From contig NC_063264.1 of NCBI RefSeq assembly GCF_019578655.1, positions 26,621,688-26,685,687 on the forward strand: 64,000 nt of DNA, read 5' to 3'. The DNA comes from Ricinus communis. Lineage: Eukaryota > Streptophyta > Magnoliopsida > Malpighiales > Euphorbiaceae. Positions 1-10,089 of the stretch are shown here, piece by piece. Position numbers and translations under genes: made by a program. The notes under the pieces were generated by a model. The model worked only from the letters and a program-made list of their open reading frames with translations. It did not search any database and was not told the DNA's origin. Each line of letters opens with the position of its first letter. Within the stretch, counting starts at the first letter, position 1.

Positions 1-1489
1 AAAACTATATGCTAAAGGCAATATTTAGCCTAACCATTTACTTAGTAATCTCTTTATTTTATTTTAAACATAGATCTAATGAATGAGATGGTGATGTGTC
101 TGTTTCTTTAACCACTCAAACTAATAATGTAACTAAAGTTTTTTTTACCAATATAGATTGAAGCAAAGATGGTGTCTCTAATACTTAAAATAAGTCTATT
201 TAATAGATAAGACTATAGGTTTCATTATCTCCACAAAAAAATATTATCCTACCATAATTTTTAATATAAATCCTAATAATAATACAATATGACTAAAATG
301 CCCTCCTTGGCCCTTGTATAATTCGGCTAGTACAACAAATAACATATCCACACGTCTTAATCTTGGGCCTTTGACATCAGCAGTTCTATTTAAGCTCTTT
401 TGATATCATAAATATATATACATAATTTGGACCTATCATTTAGCTTTAGTTTTTATTACAATTTAATCACCTTACAAATAAGAAATTGATATGTCTCATT
501 TTTTCTAATTCTAGTAGCTTTTGAAAGTTTATCCCATATAAACTAAGGGTGACTGAAAAAATTAAATTCTATTAGAATTGAATATTAGTAGCTTTGATCA
601 ATAGAAAGTAAATTATAAAAATATTTAATAAATAAAACATAAAAAAATTAAATTTTAATGTGAAACTTAAAGAGCTTAAATTTGATAATATTTATGTCCC
701 TAAATAAATTATTTTAAGCTCACACAAGTATTAAAAAATATACAATATTAAATTGTTTCAATTATAATAAAAATAGTTTTATGAGTAAAATATCAATTTA
801 TTAAAATATATAAAATTCTTTTTTCACTTTAGTGAATTACTTTATTTTCCTACTCCATTAATACTTTCTCTCACAATGAATAAAGATAAAATTAGAAAAG
901 AAGTAATTTCCTTTTGAGAAGAAAAGAAGTAACTAATACTCCATTAGTTGCTGAAAATAATAATTCTTTTAAACGATACTTATTTCAGAATGGAGAAAGT
1001 GATATACTATAATTTATAAAGAAAATGAATAGTTAAGTAGTTTAATTAAATTCATCAAATTTTAGTTTAAAAATAAATAAAAATATGAAAATAAAGAAAT
1101 TTGTTGTACGAAGTTTCTTTGAATGAAAATTATCGTGTTTGTCATTCATAGAAATGAACAGGTATATCTTGACACATAATTATATCATAATAAAAATAAT
1201 TAAAAAATATAAAAATAAAAAAGATAAAAGATTTCCACCAATTTTTTTTTTAGTCTCGTATGCTTCTTTTTATAAATTTAATGCAATAATATAAAAATAA
1301 AGCATTGAAATGCTAATATATCAAGAAGCTACAAAAAAAAGCTTTATTAGAGAGAAAGTGATGCAAATAAAATTGTAGGCACAAAATTGAGAGAACTAAA
1401 AAAATTATGTTGATTACATTTATTTATAATAATAAAAAAATTAAAATAATTCATCAAAGTTGAATATTAATAATAATAGAACTAAAATT

Positions 1490-1528
<39 letters not shown>
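1490..1528. repeat. (TAA)n microsatellite
   Basis: Uninterrupted TAA/AAT triplets. The same microsatellite recurs at the equivalent place near 22406 and 42434 with different lengths. Confidence 0.9.
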
Positions 1529-1691
1529 TATAATATAATATATTTAAAAAAATTATTAAATAATTAAATTAACACTAATTAGATAAATAGATGAGTAAAA
1601 ATTTATAGAGATGATATAAATTCAAGTATTTATATAAACTTTAAATGAGTTATATATGAATAAATTGATTATAATAGAATCCTTAATCGTG

Positions 1692-1729
1692 GCCCATGCA
1701 TTGCATTATTTCATGGGCCTGATGCACCC
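1692..1729 (+). pseudogene. U2 snRNA 3'-end relic
   Basis: Only the last stem-loop of U2 remains: GCCCATG, a TTGCATTATT loop, CATGGGC, then CTGATGCACCC, which matches plant U2 stem-loop IV and the 3' tail. The DNA just downstream (CTATTAACTTTTCTTGAT and CACAAATCTAC) also follows the U2 pseudogene at 4905 and the plus-strand U2 region. This is therefore a true U2 3' flank and not a chance match. The 5' half of the RNA gene is absent. Confidence 0.6.
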
Positions 1730-1935
1730 TAACCAAATATGCTATTAACTTTTCTTGATTCTGAAGAGGCAAGCCGCACAAATCTACTAAAGATTTCTGT
1801 AAGTTAGAATCAACATTTTAATATATAATGCTGGAGCATTTTGTGATTGATCAACTGAATGGTTATTTTCTGATTTCAATATAATTATTTTCAGCAAGTT
1901 CTTTTAAAAAGGGCATCGAAATGGGATATTATATT

Positions 1936-3148
1936 GGGAAAAGGTGCAAATAAGCCCTTAATATTTGAAGTAAGGAGCAGATAAGCCTCTAATATATTTT
2001 TTAGTGCAAATAAATACATAAAAATATTTTTGCTGTATTCTAAGCCCCTTGAATAGACGGAGACTCAATTGCAAATAAGATCGTTGTCCAATAACATTTT
2101 CAAAATCAATTCTAATTTTTAATCTTAAGAAATTTGTAACTTTGATATTTTTTTTAAAAGAAAAATTAAAAGGTCATCACTTCCACCACCTACAACCCAT
2201 CTCCACCACTATTATGCCATCACCACTACAACTGAGAGCTTCGACCAATAAAAGATCTCTATTACTATAGGGAAGACTATGAACCACAACTACCATTACA
2301 TCTTCATGATTCCTCACTACACCAATATCAATATGGCTAATATATGAAAAATACAATACCATCAACTTGTTAAGAATCTAACAGAAGGTTTTACCTAGTG
2401 AGCAACATTCTAGCCCAACCATTATCATAATCAAAGTAACCAACATCCCAACCATATGCTTAATTTCTTTGAAAAATCAAATATCCAAAATTTACTATCT
2501 CAATTTTTATTTCTTTCTCATTATTAATATAGATATAATCTTTCAAATACCTAAACGCAAACATTTAAATCAATAATTCCAAATTGACAATTTATCTCAC
2601 ATCTTCAAAATTTCATTTTATCAACAAGAAGCATTAGAGTAGAGGAATTACAAGAAGAATAAGTGGAAGTGGATAAAGAAGCTAAAGGAGGAAGAAAAGA
2701 TTAGTTGGAAGAATGCCAAAGGTTGGAGCACGAGAGGACGGTGCTGCTACCTTTATCATCGTTACAATCACGATTTCGATTTTACTCAGAAATCTTAATT
2801 TCCAATTCGTGGTTTTTGGTAAAAAAATTCTTGACCGGTGTGCTAAGAGAAGGAGATGGAATGAATTTTCTAGTTGTGGTGATAGGTGTGCTCGAAAAAA
2901 GGAATGAGTTTTGATTTTAATTTCTTATTTTAATAATAAAGTTAAATATATTAAAAATTTATAATTATTAAATAAAATATATTGTTTATTCTCCTTTTTT
3001 AGTATGTTAAACAAAAGTTTTTTTTTTAAAAAGAATTTCCATCTGATAGGGGCAAACATTTTTACGTATTTATTTGTGCCAGAAAAAAAGATTAGAGGCT
3101 TATTTGTTCCTCACTCCAAAAGTTAAGGGCATATTTGCACTTTTTTCC
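1936..3148. mobile_element. Non-autonomous Mutator-like element (MULE)
   Basis: The two ends form long terminal inverted repeats of over 100 bp. The left starts GGGAAAAGGTGCAAATAAG; the right, reverse-complemented, starts GGAAAAAAGTGCAAATATG, and both continue through GCCCTTAA and AAATAAATAC. Candidate 9-bp flanks are TATTATATT (left) and TCTCATGTT (right); the copy at 23062 shows a closer pair, TTTCATATT and TCTCATGTT. Long TIRs with 9-bp duplications are the Mutator signature. The interior has ACC-rich and GAGGAAGAAAAG tracts but no transposase. A host fragment could be present; I cannot identify one. Confidence 0.7.
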
Positions 3149-3241
3149 TCTCATGTTTGGGCATAGAGCAGTTGATGTGGAAACCATTCTTTTATTTTAT
3201 TCTACTCTTTTAGGCCTAAAAGACTCTTCTTTTCTTTAAAG

Positions 3242-3338
3242 TTACAAGTATTTTTCGTTAATTGCATATAGAAGTGGATAACAAGATCATTACAAGTATT
3301 TTTCGTTAGTTGCATATTGAAGAGGATAACGAGATCAT
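3242..3338. repeat. 48-bp tandem duplication
   Basis: Two head-to-tail copies of a segment beginning TTACAAGTATTTTTCGTTA. The same pair recurs at about 24401-24500 and 44410-44510, and a single copy lies near 4043. No function is evident. Confidence 0.75.
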
Positions 3339-3379
3339 TAAAAATCAAACAGATAAAAGTGCCCTTAACGTTGGTTAAG

Positions 3380-4010
3380 GATATGTTTATACGTGAATTT
3401 TAGGATTATACACTCGAATAGCAATCTGAAGAAAAATTAACAGAAAGTTTAGTGAAAGCATAGTGGATCGGGTCCTACATACTTGGTGAGTGGATAAACC
3501 AATATAATCGTATCTTTCAATAATATATTATTTATATTTAAATTCTCATAAATTGTTGAAATGTTTCTTTTAGAAGTTAGTTATTTTAAATGCATTTGAA
3601 CTTCATTATTTGGTATAGAAGTTGGGAACAAAAAATTACATTTTTTACTTTACTTTATATGTGATTATGGTTTTACATAACTGGATAAATGATTATGTGA
3701 CCTATGAGTTCACACGTTGAACATTAGGTGTTATCGGAATATACTGTCTTTGTGATAGCGCTTAGTATACACATCGCTTTTAGGGCATATGCTAAAAGGT
3801 GCTTTTTAGGGCTTATTGTTTGCACGCGTATGACTATGATTTGCACTTGGATTGCATGGTTGAGATGTCTGAGCTCAAAGTTAATAGGGATTAGTAGTGC
3901 ACATCTATAAGTGTATATTGGTTTCTATTAAATTATTGATTTTATTTAATGTTATTTTACTTGACCTCAAATGAGAAAATGTATTACAGTTCCACATACA
4001 TATTGAAGAG
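3380..4010. repeat. Fragment of the long unassigned repeat
   Basis: About 630 bp match 8990-9665 and the equivalent parts of copies B and C, including AACAGAAAGTTTAGTGAAAG, GGTCCTACATACT and the CACGCGTATGACT region. Here the fragment replaces the position where the minus-strand U5 gene lies in copies A and B. A solo-LTR origin is possible but no ends are recognisable. Confidence 0.6.
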
Positions 4011-4089
4011 ATGCTTTATCTAAAAGGCTCTTCTTTTTTTTAATGTTACAAGTATTTTTCGTTAGTTGCATATTGAAGTAGATAACAAG

Positions 4090-4850
4090 CAATATCAAAA
4101 ATTCATAAACATTAAAAACAAGAAATAAAAAATACTTGAATTAAAGAAAAAAATTCTGTTAAGTACAAAGCCTCACAAATTCACAATTGGAATTTATTCA
4201 CTTTTGAATCAGAAATTAAAAGTTTAGCCACACATGGTGGAGTAAAAATTCACAAGAGTTATAAAGAATAGAGGAAGAAAATAAAAAATATAAAAATCAA
4301 AAGTCGTCCCTTTTGTAAAACTAGCCTCCTTATATAGGAAATCAAATCTAAATCCTAATAAAATAATCCCTATCTAAAAGAAAATAAACTTCCTATATAA
4401 TTCTAATCCCTAACGAACGCTAAAATAAAGGGAAATCTAAACAAATAAAGTCCTAAATAATATAAGAGATAGTTTTCTTTATCCAGCACTTTCAAAATAA
4501 AGAAAATAACATAAAAGTGGGCCTACCACAAATTTGACTTAAAAAATTTAAAATTTTCTTCAACAGATTTCAGCAGTTCATAGATTGTAGGGGAATGGTC
4601 AGGTCTTGTTGAAAATGACATTCTACATAAATTTTCACTCTTCCTAAAAAATGCTTGATTTTTAACAATTGATATTTTAAAATATGTCTTTAAGCTGAAT
4701 TTCACTCAATCCTTGATATTTCACCACCTAGATAAGAACAAACACAATTTGCATAATTAAGCACAATATTCAATCAAAATATAAGAAAATTAAACACAAT
4801 AAATATAACTATTTATGATCTATTATAGAGCTGTGAGGATTGAGGCAAAA
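4090..4850. other. AT-rich segment unique within the window
   Basis: I find no second copy elsewhere in the window, no credible reading frame and no RNA motif. It separates the rearranged left flank from the first complete 20-kb unit. Confidence 0.5.
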
Positions 4851-4904
4851 GAAGGATGCAAGACAGAGGGATTATAGAAGGAAAGTGAAGTTATTTATAA
4901 AAGC

Positions 4905-4994
4905 ATACTCTTGACCAAGACTAGTGTAGTACCTGTTCTGATTTATATTGGAGTCCTCAAGCGTGTTGCACTATTACACGGACCTGGCGCACCC
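4905..4994 (+). pseudogene. U2 snRNA pseudogene with internal deletion
   Basis: The 5' part (ATACTCTTGACCAAGACTAG, then TGTAGTACCTGTTCT) matches U2 stem-loop I and the branch-site recognition region with several substitutions. It then jumps directly to TATTGGAGTCCT and the stem-loop IV/3' tail ending GACCTGGCGCACCC. Stem-loops IIa/IIb and the Sm site are missing, so no stable U2 particle is expected. The upstream AAGTGAAGTT-ATTTATAAAAGC resembles the sequence in front of the other U2 genes. Confidence 0.75.
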
Positions 4995-5100
4995 TTACCA
5001 AAGCTACTTTTAACTTTTCTTAATCCCCGAGCTTCAGACAAGAAGCACAAATCTACCAAGGATTTCTGTTTGTTAGCATGAGGATTTTAAAATCCACTCG

Positions 5101-5967
5101 TTACCTTCTCCTTTGCTTTCGAGTGGGAAACAATTCAAAACCAAATGGAATCAACTAAATCATTATTTCCTCATGTCAACAAAATCATTTTCATCCTCGG
5201 CATGACAAGTTTTAATAATGGTGAAATTAAGTACTTTAAAATTTTGATCCCAATAGTAACGAAGAACTGTACTAAAGTTGGTCTTCTGAAATGGGAAATC
5301 AAACTGTTGTAATCATTAAAAAGAAAAAAAAAAAGAAAGAAAAGGAAGTGTTTGTCATAGGGCAGATGCAGTGGAAACCATTTCTAATTATATTGTTTTA
5401 GGCTTAAAAGGCTCTTTTTTTCCATTAATTATGTCTCAAAAAAGAATAAACATTTAACTGCAATGATACCTCCACGACAGTATCAGTATGAAACTACCAA
5501 ACACTAGATAAAAGCTTGCATAGGCAAAGTATTGATAAAGGTCGAATGTTAAAGGTAAAATTGAAAGGATTGAACTTGGATTGATGAAGAGCCCTTCCAA
5601 AAATTGTTAGAGAATAATTAACTATTTTATCAGGTATATACACAAAGGAAACCTGTACCTATACCAGAGTTAACTATTAGAGTATAATTGAATGCAAGAA
5701 CCAGTTCACTAACTTACCAAAGATAAGCAACAGTTCCTCAGAACTAACTAAGCAAATTGCCAGTGTTCAAATGCAAGAGATCTCAAATGGACATAAGTAT
5801 AGCTGTTCTTGGTATTGTGCACTAAGCTAAGATTTCAAGAGTGACTTACCTTGACTTTAAGATGAAGGAAATGAACATCTGTACGAATTTTAAATGAAGA
5901 AAAGAAAAAGGAGCACTGCACATAACAACCAAAATATATTGGACTATGTCATTGCTATAAAAATCTT
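5101..5967. other. U1 upstream region, no gene seen
   Basis: Conserved in all three copies (25305-26171 and 45238-46104). It includes an A-rich run near 5320 and no sustained reading frame. The stretch CCCTTCCAAAAATTG near 5590 resembles the Sm-site region of a minus-strand U5 gene, but nothing else of U5 is present. Confidence 0.5.
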
Positions 5968-6020
5968 ATCCCACACGGAATAAGTATAACGGAGAAGTAT
6001 TAAACATGGAATATAAATAG
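5968..6020 (+). promoter_or_regulatory. U1 snRNA promoter, USE + TATA (copy A)
   Basis: The upstream sequence element ATCCCACACGG (5968-5978) is followed 33 nt later by TATAAATAG (6012-6020), which lies 32 bp before the RNA start. In plants this spacing of USE and TATA specifies RNA polymerase II; Pol III genes have about 10 bp less. Confidence 0.85.
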
Positions 6021-6043
6021 AAAGCAAATAGCATCAAGCAAAC

Positions 6044-6206
6044 ATACTTACCTGGACGGGGTCAATGGGCGATCAAGAAGGTTCATGGCCTAGGTAGTTG
6101 GTCTCCATTGCACTTAGGAGATGCACCTGCCTAAGGTCTCCCCAAGTGGGAGAGCCTACGTCATAATTTGTGATAGTGGGGGCCTGCGTTCGCGCGGCCC
6201 CTTTCC
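6044..6206 (+). ncRNA. U1 spliceosomal snRNA (copy A)
   Basis: U1 pairs with the 5' splice site at the start of spliceosome assembly. The 5' end ATACTTACCTG is the invariant splice-site recognition sequence. Stem-loop I follows with loop GATCAAGAAGG (U1-70K site), then stem-loop II with ATTGCACTT (U1A site), stem-loop III CTCCCCAAGTGGGAG, an Sm site ATAATTTGTG (6163-6172) and the GC-rich terminal hairpin GGGGCCTGCG/CGCGGCCCC. The length of about 163 nt fits plant U1. The 3' end is set by the hairpin; a weak 3'-box-like ATTCTAA follows. It is well supported by its promoter and looks functional. Confidence 0.95.
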
Positions 6207-6476
6207 ATGCCAATTCTAAACTTGCCACTAATTCCGGGAAACCTATGAAACTAAAGACATGTCTGGTGAAAAATTTAAAGCAGCTTCATTTTGAGGGATG
6301 AGTCCTATCAACGTGTATAAGTAGTCCTTTCAGAACTGTGAATTACTGATCCTACTGATATTGAATTTACAATAGCTTGTGACTGGGTTGAGCTACTAAG
6401 CCCTGCAAAATCTAGCTGATACTCTTACTAGCAGACTCTTACTGCAACTGGTGTTGTTTAGTCAGACAGTTAGAAG
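6207..6476. other. U1 downstream spacer
   Basis: Spacer between U1 and the duplicated U2 promoter segment, preserved in all three units. No gene or RNA motif recognised beyond the weak U1 3' element. Confidence 0.5.
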
Positions 6477-6662
6477 AATCATTCCTTAATTTCTTTTCTT
6501 TTGTACACGGATGGAATATCCAAATTCGCACAGTAGAAACAAAGCTGAACATATTGGCAAGATATATTCTCTTTTAACATAACAATCTTAAAAACCAGCA
6601 ATTCAATTGCTACAAAGAGCCAATGTTTCAATGTTTATACAGTCTTGGAACACTAACATTTC

Positions 6663-6673
6663 AGCCCACATCG
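6663..6673 (+). promoter_or_regulatory. Orphan U2 USE
   Basis: AGCCCACATCG differs from the plant USE consensus at one position, yet no TATA box or U2 RNA follows because the LTR starts 20 bp downstream. It is a promoter remnant. Confidence 0.65.
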
Positions 6674-6692
6674 ACGAGGCAAAAGAAGAATG

Positions 6693-6940
6693 TGTTGGTA
6701 AGCTAGAACTGAAAGTATTTTTAAGAATTTGAATAAATCATATTGTTCATTGAATAGCTAAGCCCTATTTATACAGCAAGATTTTAAAATTAAAATTTAG
6801 AAAAATCTGCTACAAATCAAGAAAATCTAAACTGATTATTGACTACCTTATTTGCCTTAAAATAAGGAATGATATTTTATTTGCCTAAAGACTAAGAACA
6901 AAATATAACTAATGCAGCTTCAAAAATCATAAAGTTAACA
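6693..6940 (-). mobile_element. Ty1/copia LTR (copy A)
   Basis: The 248-bp segment begins TGTTGGTAAGC and ends GTTAACA. It is the same sequence that adjoins the copia pol 3' end at 55930-56176, which fixes its identity and minus orientation. It lies between a U2 USE and where the TATA box should be. The 30 bp to its right are copia internal DNA, so it is not a simple solo LTR. Confidence 0.8.
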
Positions 6941-7158
6941 CTCCTTGATGTTGGAGCTGCAAACTCCAAGAATCATTCCTTAATTTCTTTTCTTGTGCTT
7001 GATTTGTTCACGGATCCAAATTCGCACAGTAGAAACAAAGCTGAACATATTGGCAAGATATATTCTCTTTTAACATAACAATCTTAAAAACCAGCAATTC
7101 AATTGCTACAAGGAGCCAATGTTTCAATGTTTATACAGTCTTCTAACACTAACATTTC

Positions 7159-7210
7159 AGCCCACATCAACGAAGCAAAAGAAGAATGTGAGAGAAAGGG
7201 ATAATAAAAG
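7159..7210 (+). promoter_or_regulatory. Plus-strand U2 promoter (copy A)
   Basis: The USE-like AGCCCACATCA (7159-7169) is followed by TAATAAAAG (7202-7210), 33 bp before the RNA start. The TATA element is weaker than in the minus-strand array (TATAAAAGG). Confidence 0.65.
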
Positions 7211-7234
7211 GGAAGTGAAGGTATTGAGAAAAGC

Positions 7235-7404
7235 ATACCTTTCTCGGCTTTTTGGCTAAGATCAAGTGTAGTATCTGTTCTTATCAGTTTAATATCTAAT
7301 ATGTGGATCATTGATTCACATGATATTAAATTAAATTTTTTAATGGGAGGGTTAACTACAGTGGCTTGCTACCGAAATCCTCATGCATGGGCTGGCGCAA
7401 CCCA
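7235..7404 (+). ncRNA. U2 snRNA variant with shortened 3' domain (copy A)
   Basis: The first 60 nt match U2 closely: ATACCTTTCTCGG, stem-loop I, and AAGTGTAGTATCTGTTC, the sequence that pairs with U6 and the intron branch site. Stem-loop IIb (GTGGATCATTGATTCAC) is a good hairpin. Departures: CTAAT weakens stem IIa; the Sm region reads AAATTTTTTAATGGG; stem-loop III is altered; and stem-loop IV is cut to CATGCATGGGCTGGCGC. The total of about 170 nt compares with about 195 for plant U2. It has its own promoter, so it could be transcribed, but loss of stem-loop IV (the U2A'/U2B'' site) suggests a pseudogene or unstable variant. Confidence 0.75.
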
Positions 7405-7507
7405 ACCAAATCTACCGTTTAATTTTGTCATACTTCTGAATTTATAAATATTTAATTGATTAAAATTATACCTCTTATAAAATTGATTATATTTATTATT
7501 CATGCAC

Positions 7508-7659
7508 GACCTAGTAAAATAAAGAATATATTTAATTAGTTAATTGTCAACTGCTCTTTTGATGACAAGCTTCCTCATCACAAGACCTAGTAAAATAAAG
7601 AATATATTTCATTAGTTAATTGTCAACTGCTCTTTCGATGACAAGCTTCCTGATCACAA
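7508..7659. repeat. 76-bp tandem duplication (copy A)
   Basis: Two copies of a segment starting GACCTAGTAAAATAAAG. Copy C also has two (47645-47796), whereas copy B has one (27711 onward). Confidence 0.85.
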
Positions 7660-8604
7660 GGTTTCCGATAACACCAATTTCGTGGTAATTGGACTCTTTT
7701 GAAAAATTAATGGTTGAAAATTGTTCGGTGTATTTTGAGATGATCGGGGATTAGATCAAAGAATTATATGCTGGACTCATTCTTTAAGCATCATTTTGAG
7801 TTCATGGACACATTCAGATTGTCTATCGGACTTCGACGGCTAGAGGTTAGCCAACTGCCTTATCTCACATCTGATTAAATTATTTAGCCTAATAATTTTA
7901 AAATTGTTGATTAAAAATACATTGGTATTAATTTGAGAAAAATGATTTAGTGTATCTATGAATGTATCTTTGGAAAATTAAAATGTATTATTAAATTTAG
8001 TAAAGTTAAGCGATATGATAATCTTACAAAGACTCTATTACTAGTTGCTTTACACATATTTAAAAAGTGAAGTTAATTAACTAGAAAATAAGATTTAGCG
8101 GAACTTAAAATCTTAGCCAGAAATCTGCAATAATAAATTAATTATATATAATTGAGATTTTAATTAAGTGATTAATCAATAATTAAATTCGATTATGTTA
8201 TTAGTAAATAATTGACATAATTACAGGAAGAATATTATAATTTTTAGAATAAATAAATATAGTAAAATTTACACTTAAGTGATTAGAAAATAAATAGAAT
8301 TAATATTAGCTATATGATAAATAATATTGTTGGCATGAAATAAGTAGATCGGATGTGATGCTTGATTTGTGGGGTAGATCAATTTTTATTTTTATACTCA
8401 GGGTTAATTAAAATAGTCGGCAAATAAATATTAATGTTAGAAAATAAATAAATAGGAGTAATAATTAGTATTAATCTAGTTATTAATCGGTATAGAGGAA
8501 AATAATTACAATGGAATTTCATGTGCTGGAAAATATTTCGACAAGCTAAAAATAATTATTAGACAATTGTGAATGATGAATGATTTTGTTCATGATAGAT
8601 TAAA

Positions 8605-8795
8605 TTCAAGAAACTTTGGAGGTCTCGGATGAAAAAATATTATGAGATACATTATGTTTACTTTCTTACAGGTTGTGGACTCCTTTTACTAGGGAAGAAA
8701 TTCAAGAAACTTTGGAGGTCTCGGATGAAAAAATATTATGAGATACATTATGTTTACTTTCTTACAGGTTGTGGACTCCTTTTACTAGGGAAGCT
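8605..8795. repeat. 96-bp tandem duplication, copy A only
   Basis: The segment from TTCAAGAAACTTTGGAGG to TTTTACTAGGGAAG occurs twice at 96-bp spacing. Copies B and C have a single version. The duplication creates a short open frame that is repetitive and not a gene. Confidence 0.88.
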
Positions 8796-10089
8796 AGTTC
8801 ATTTTATAGGGAGGTGCTGTCAGATTTTCGGTAGAATTAATTAATCAAAATGAAAAGGAAATTAATAGGATTAAGCTAAAATAAGATCAAAATTAAAAAG
8901 TTGGAATTAGATTTTAGATATAGGATAATAAACATTGGTTAAGAATAGAGATATATTTTACATTCCAGATGAGCTATAATTGGAGATGTTTATCGGTGAA
9001 TTTTAGGATTGTATGCCCGAATAGCAGTCTGGAGAAAATTAACAGAAAGTTTAGTGAAAGCATAGTGGGTCAGGTCCTACATACTAGGTGAGTGGATAAA
9101 CTAATAATATCGTATCTTTGAGTAGTATATTATTTATATTTATATTCTCATGAATTGTTGAAATGTTTCTTTTAAAAGTTAGTTAATTTAAATGTATTTG
9201 AACTTCATTATTTGGTATAGAAATTGAGAATAGAGAATTATATTTTTGGCTTTATTTTATATGTGATTATGATTTTACATAACTGGATAAATGATTATAT
9301 GACTTATGAGATCACACATTGGACATTAGATGTTATCAGAATATACTGTTTTTGTGACAACGCTTAGTATACACATTGTTTTTATGGCAAATGCTAGGAG
9401 GTGCTTTTTAGGGGCTTATTGTTTTCACGCGTATGACTAGAATTTGCGCTTTGGGCTGCATGGTTAAGATGTCTGAGCGCCCAAAGTTGCCAGGAATTAG
9501 TAAGGTACATCTATGAGTGTATACTGGTTTCTACTAAATTATTGATTTTATTTGATGTTATTTTACTTGACATGATCTCAGATCTTAAACTATTACCGAC
9601 ATTGTTTTGAAATGAGCTGAGAATATGTTGACCTCAGATGAGAAAATGTATTGCAGTTCCACATACATAATGAAGATATTATTTATCTATTTAGTTAATA
9701 AAATTTCATTTGTGCAGTTAGAATGCCTTTGATCAAATATTTATTTTCAAAATAATAGTAGTATTTTCTTTAGTAGAAAAGTATTTATAAATAGTATAAT
9801 AATATATATGTTTATTTCAATCATTGTCTGTTTCCATTTGTTATTTGTTTATCCTCTTTCTAAATTTGACTCACCCATTTTTCTACCCACCAGTGTTATA
9901 CATGATGTGTAAAAGTAGCAATACATTGTCGGTTAAGAGACATATATAATCAATATCATTATATCCTTAAATTTCGTTGTTAATTAGTTGATCAAGTAGC
10001 TCTTTCTAAGGTTTTATCCACCCAAAACACAAAACACTTGGTTGATCAAGATGCAAGAAACATAAAACAGTTCTTCTCTGTGGACAAAT

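Larger units (their letters stand above)
1..1935. repeat. AT-rich block L, leftmost copy
   Basis: No gene is visible. The sequence matches 20754-23061 and, less completely, 11373-13169, with the same order of short landmarks. It is the tail of a further unit of the 20-kb repeat that begins left of the window. A U2 3'-end relic lies near its right edge, as in every other copy of this block. Confidence 0.75.
6477..6970. repeat. U2-promoter segment fused to copia LTR, tandem partner of the next segment
   Basis: From AATCATTCCTTAATTTC to GAAGAATG the sequence is the upstream region of the plus-strand U2 gene. It is then interrupted by a copia LTR and about 30 bp of copia internal DNA ending AACTCCAAG. 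At 6971 the U2 upstream region starts again, this time leading to a U2 gene. Equivalent arrangements occur at about 26681-27174, 46614-47107 and 55712-56206. Confidence 0.8.
7405..10089. repeat. Long AT-rich repeat, unassigned
   Basis: No protein or RNA gene is seen. The block occurs in all three units, and its right part (8990-9665) is also at 3380-4010, so it is mobile or was duplicated independently. Landmarks such as CGGACTTCGACGGCTAGAGG and GGTCCTACATACT resemble plant LTR-retrotransposon LTR text, but no TG...CA ends, primer-binding site or coding region could be fixed. An inverted pair CTTTGGGC/GCCCAAAG lies at 9449-9486. Confidence 0.5.

Noticed and set aside
5585..5610. CCCTTCCAAAAATTG resembling the minus-strand U5 Sm region
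   Set aside because: Only about 15 bases match and no loop I or promoter is nearby; too short to call a relic.
7099..7311. Minus-strand frame of 70 codons containing IKLIRTDTTLDLSQKAEKG, and similar frames at 15659, 16445 and elsewhere
   Set aside because: They are antisense readings of the conserved 5' half of U2 snRNA, which is why they look conserved. They are not proteins.
8629..8844. 71-codon frame with an internal repeat of MKKYYEIHYVYFLTG
   Set aside because: Created by the 96-bp tandem duplication private to copy A. Units B and C lack the frame.
9440..9490. TTTGCGCTTTGGG resembling the start of U4 snRNA, with a CTTTGGGC/GCCCAAAG hairpin
   Set aside because: The rest of U4 (U6-pairing stems, kink-turn loop, Sm site) is absent, there is no USE/TATA upstream, and copies differ at key bases.
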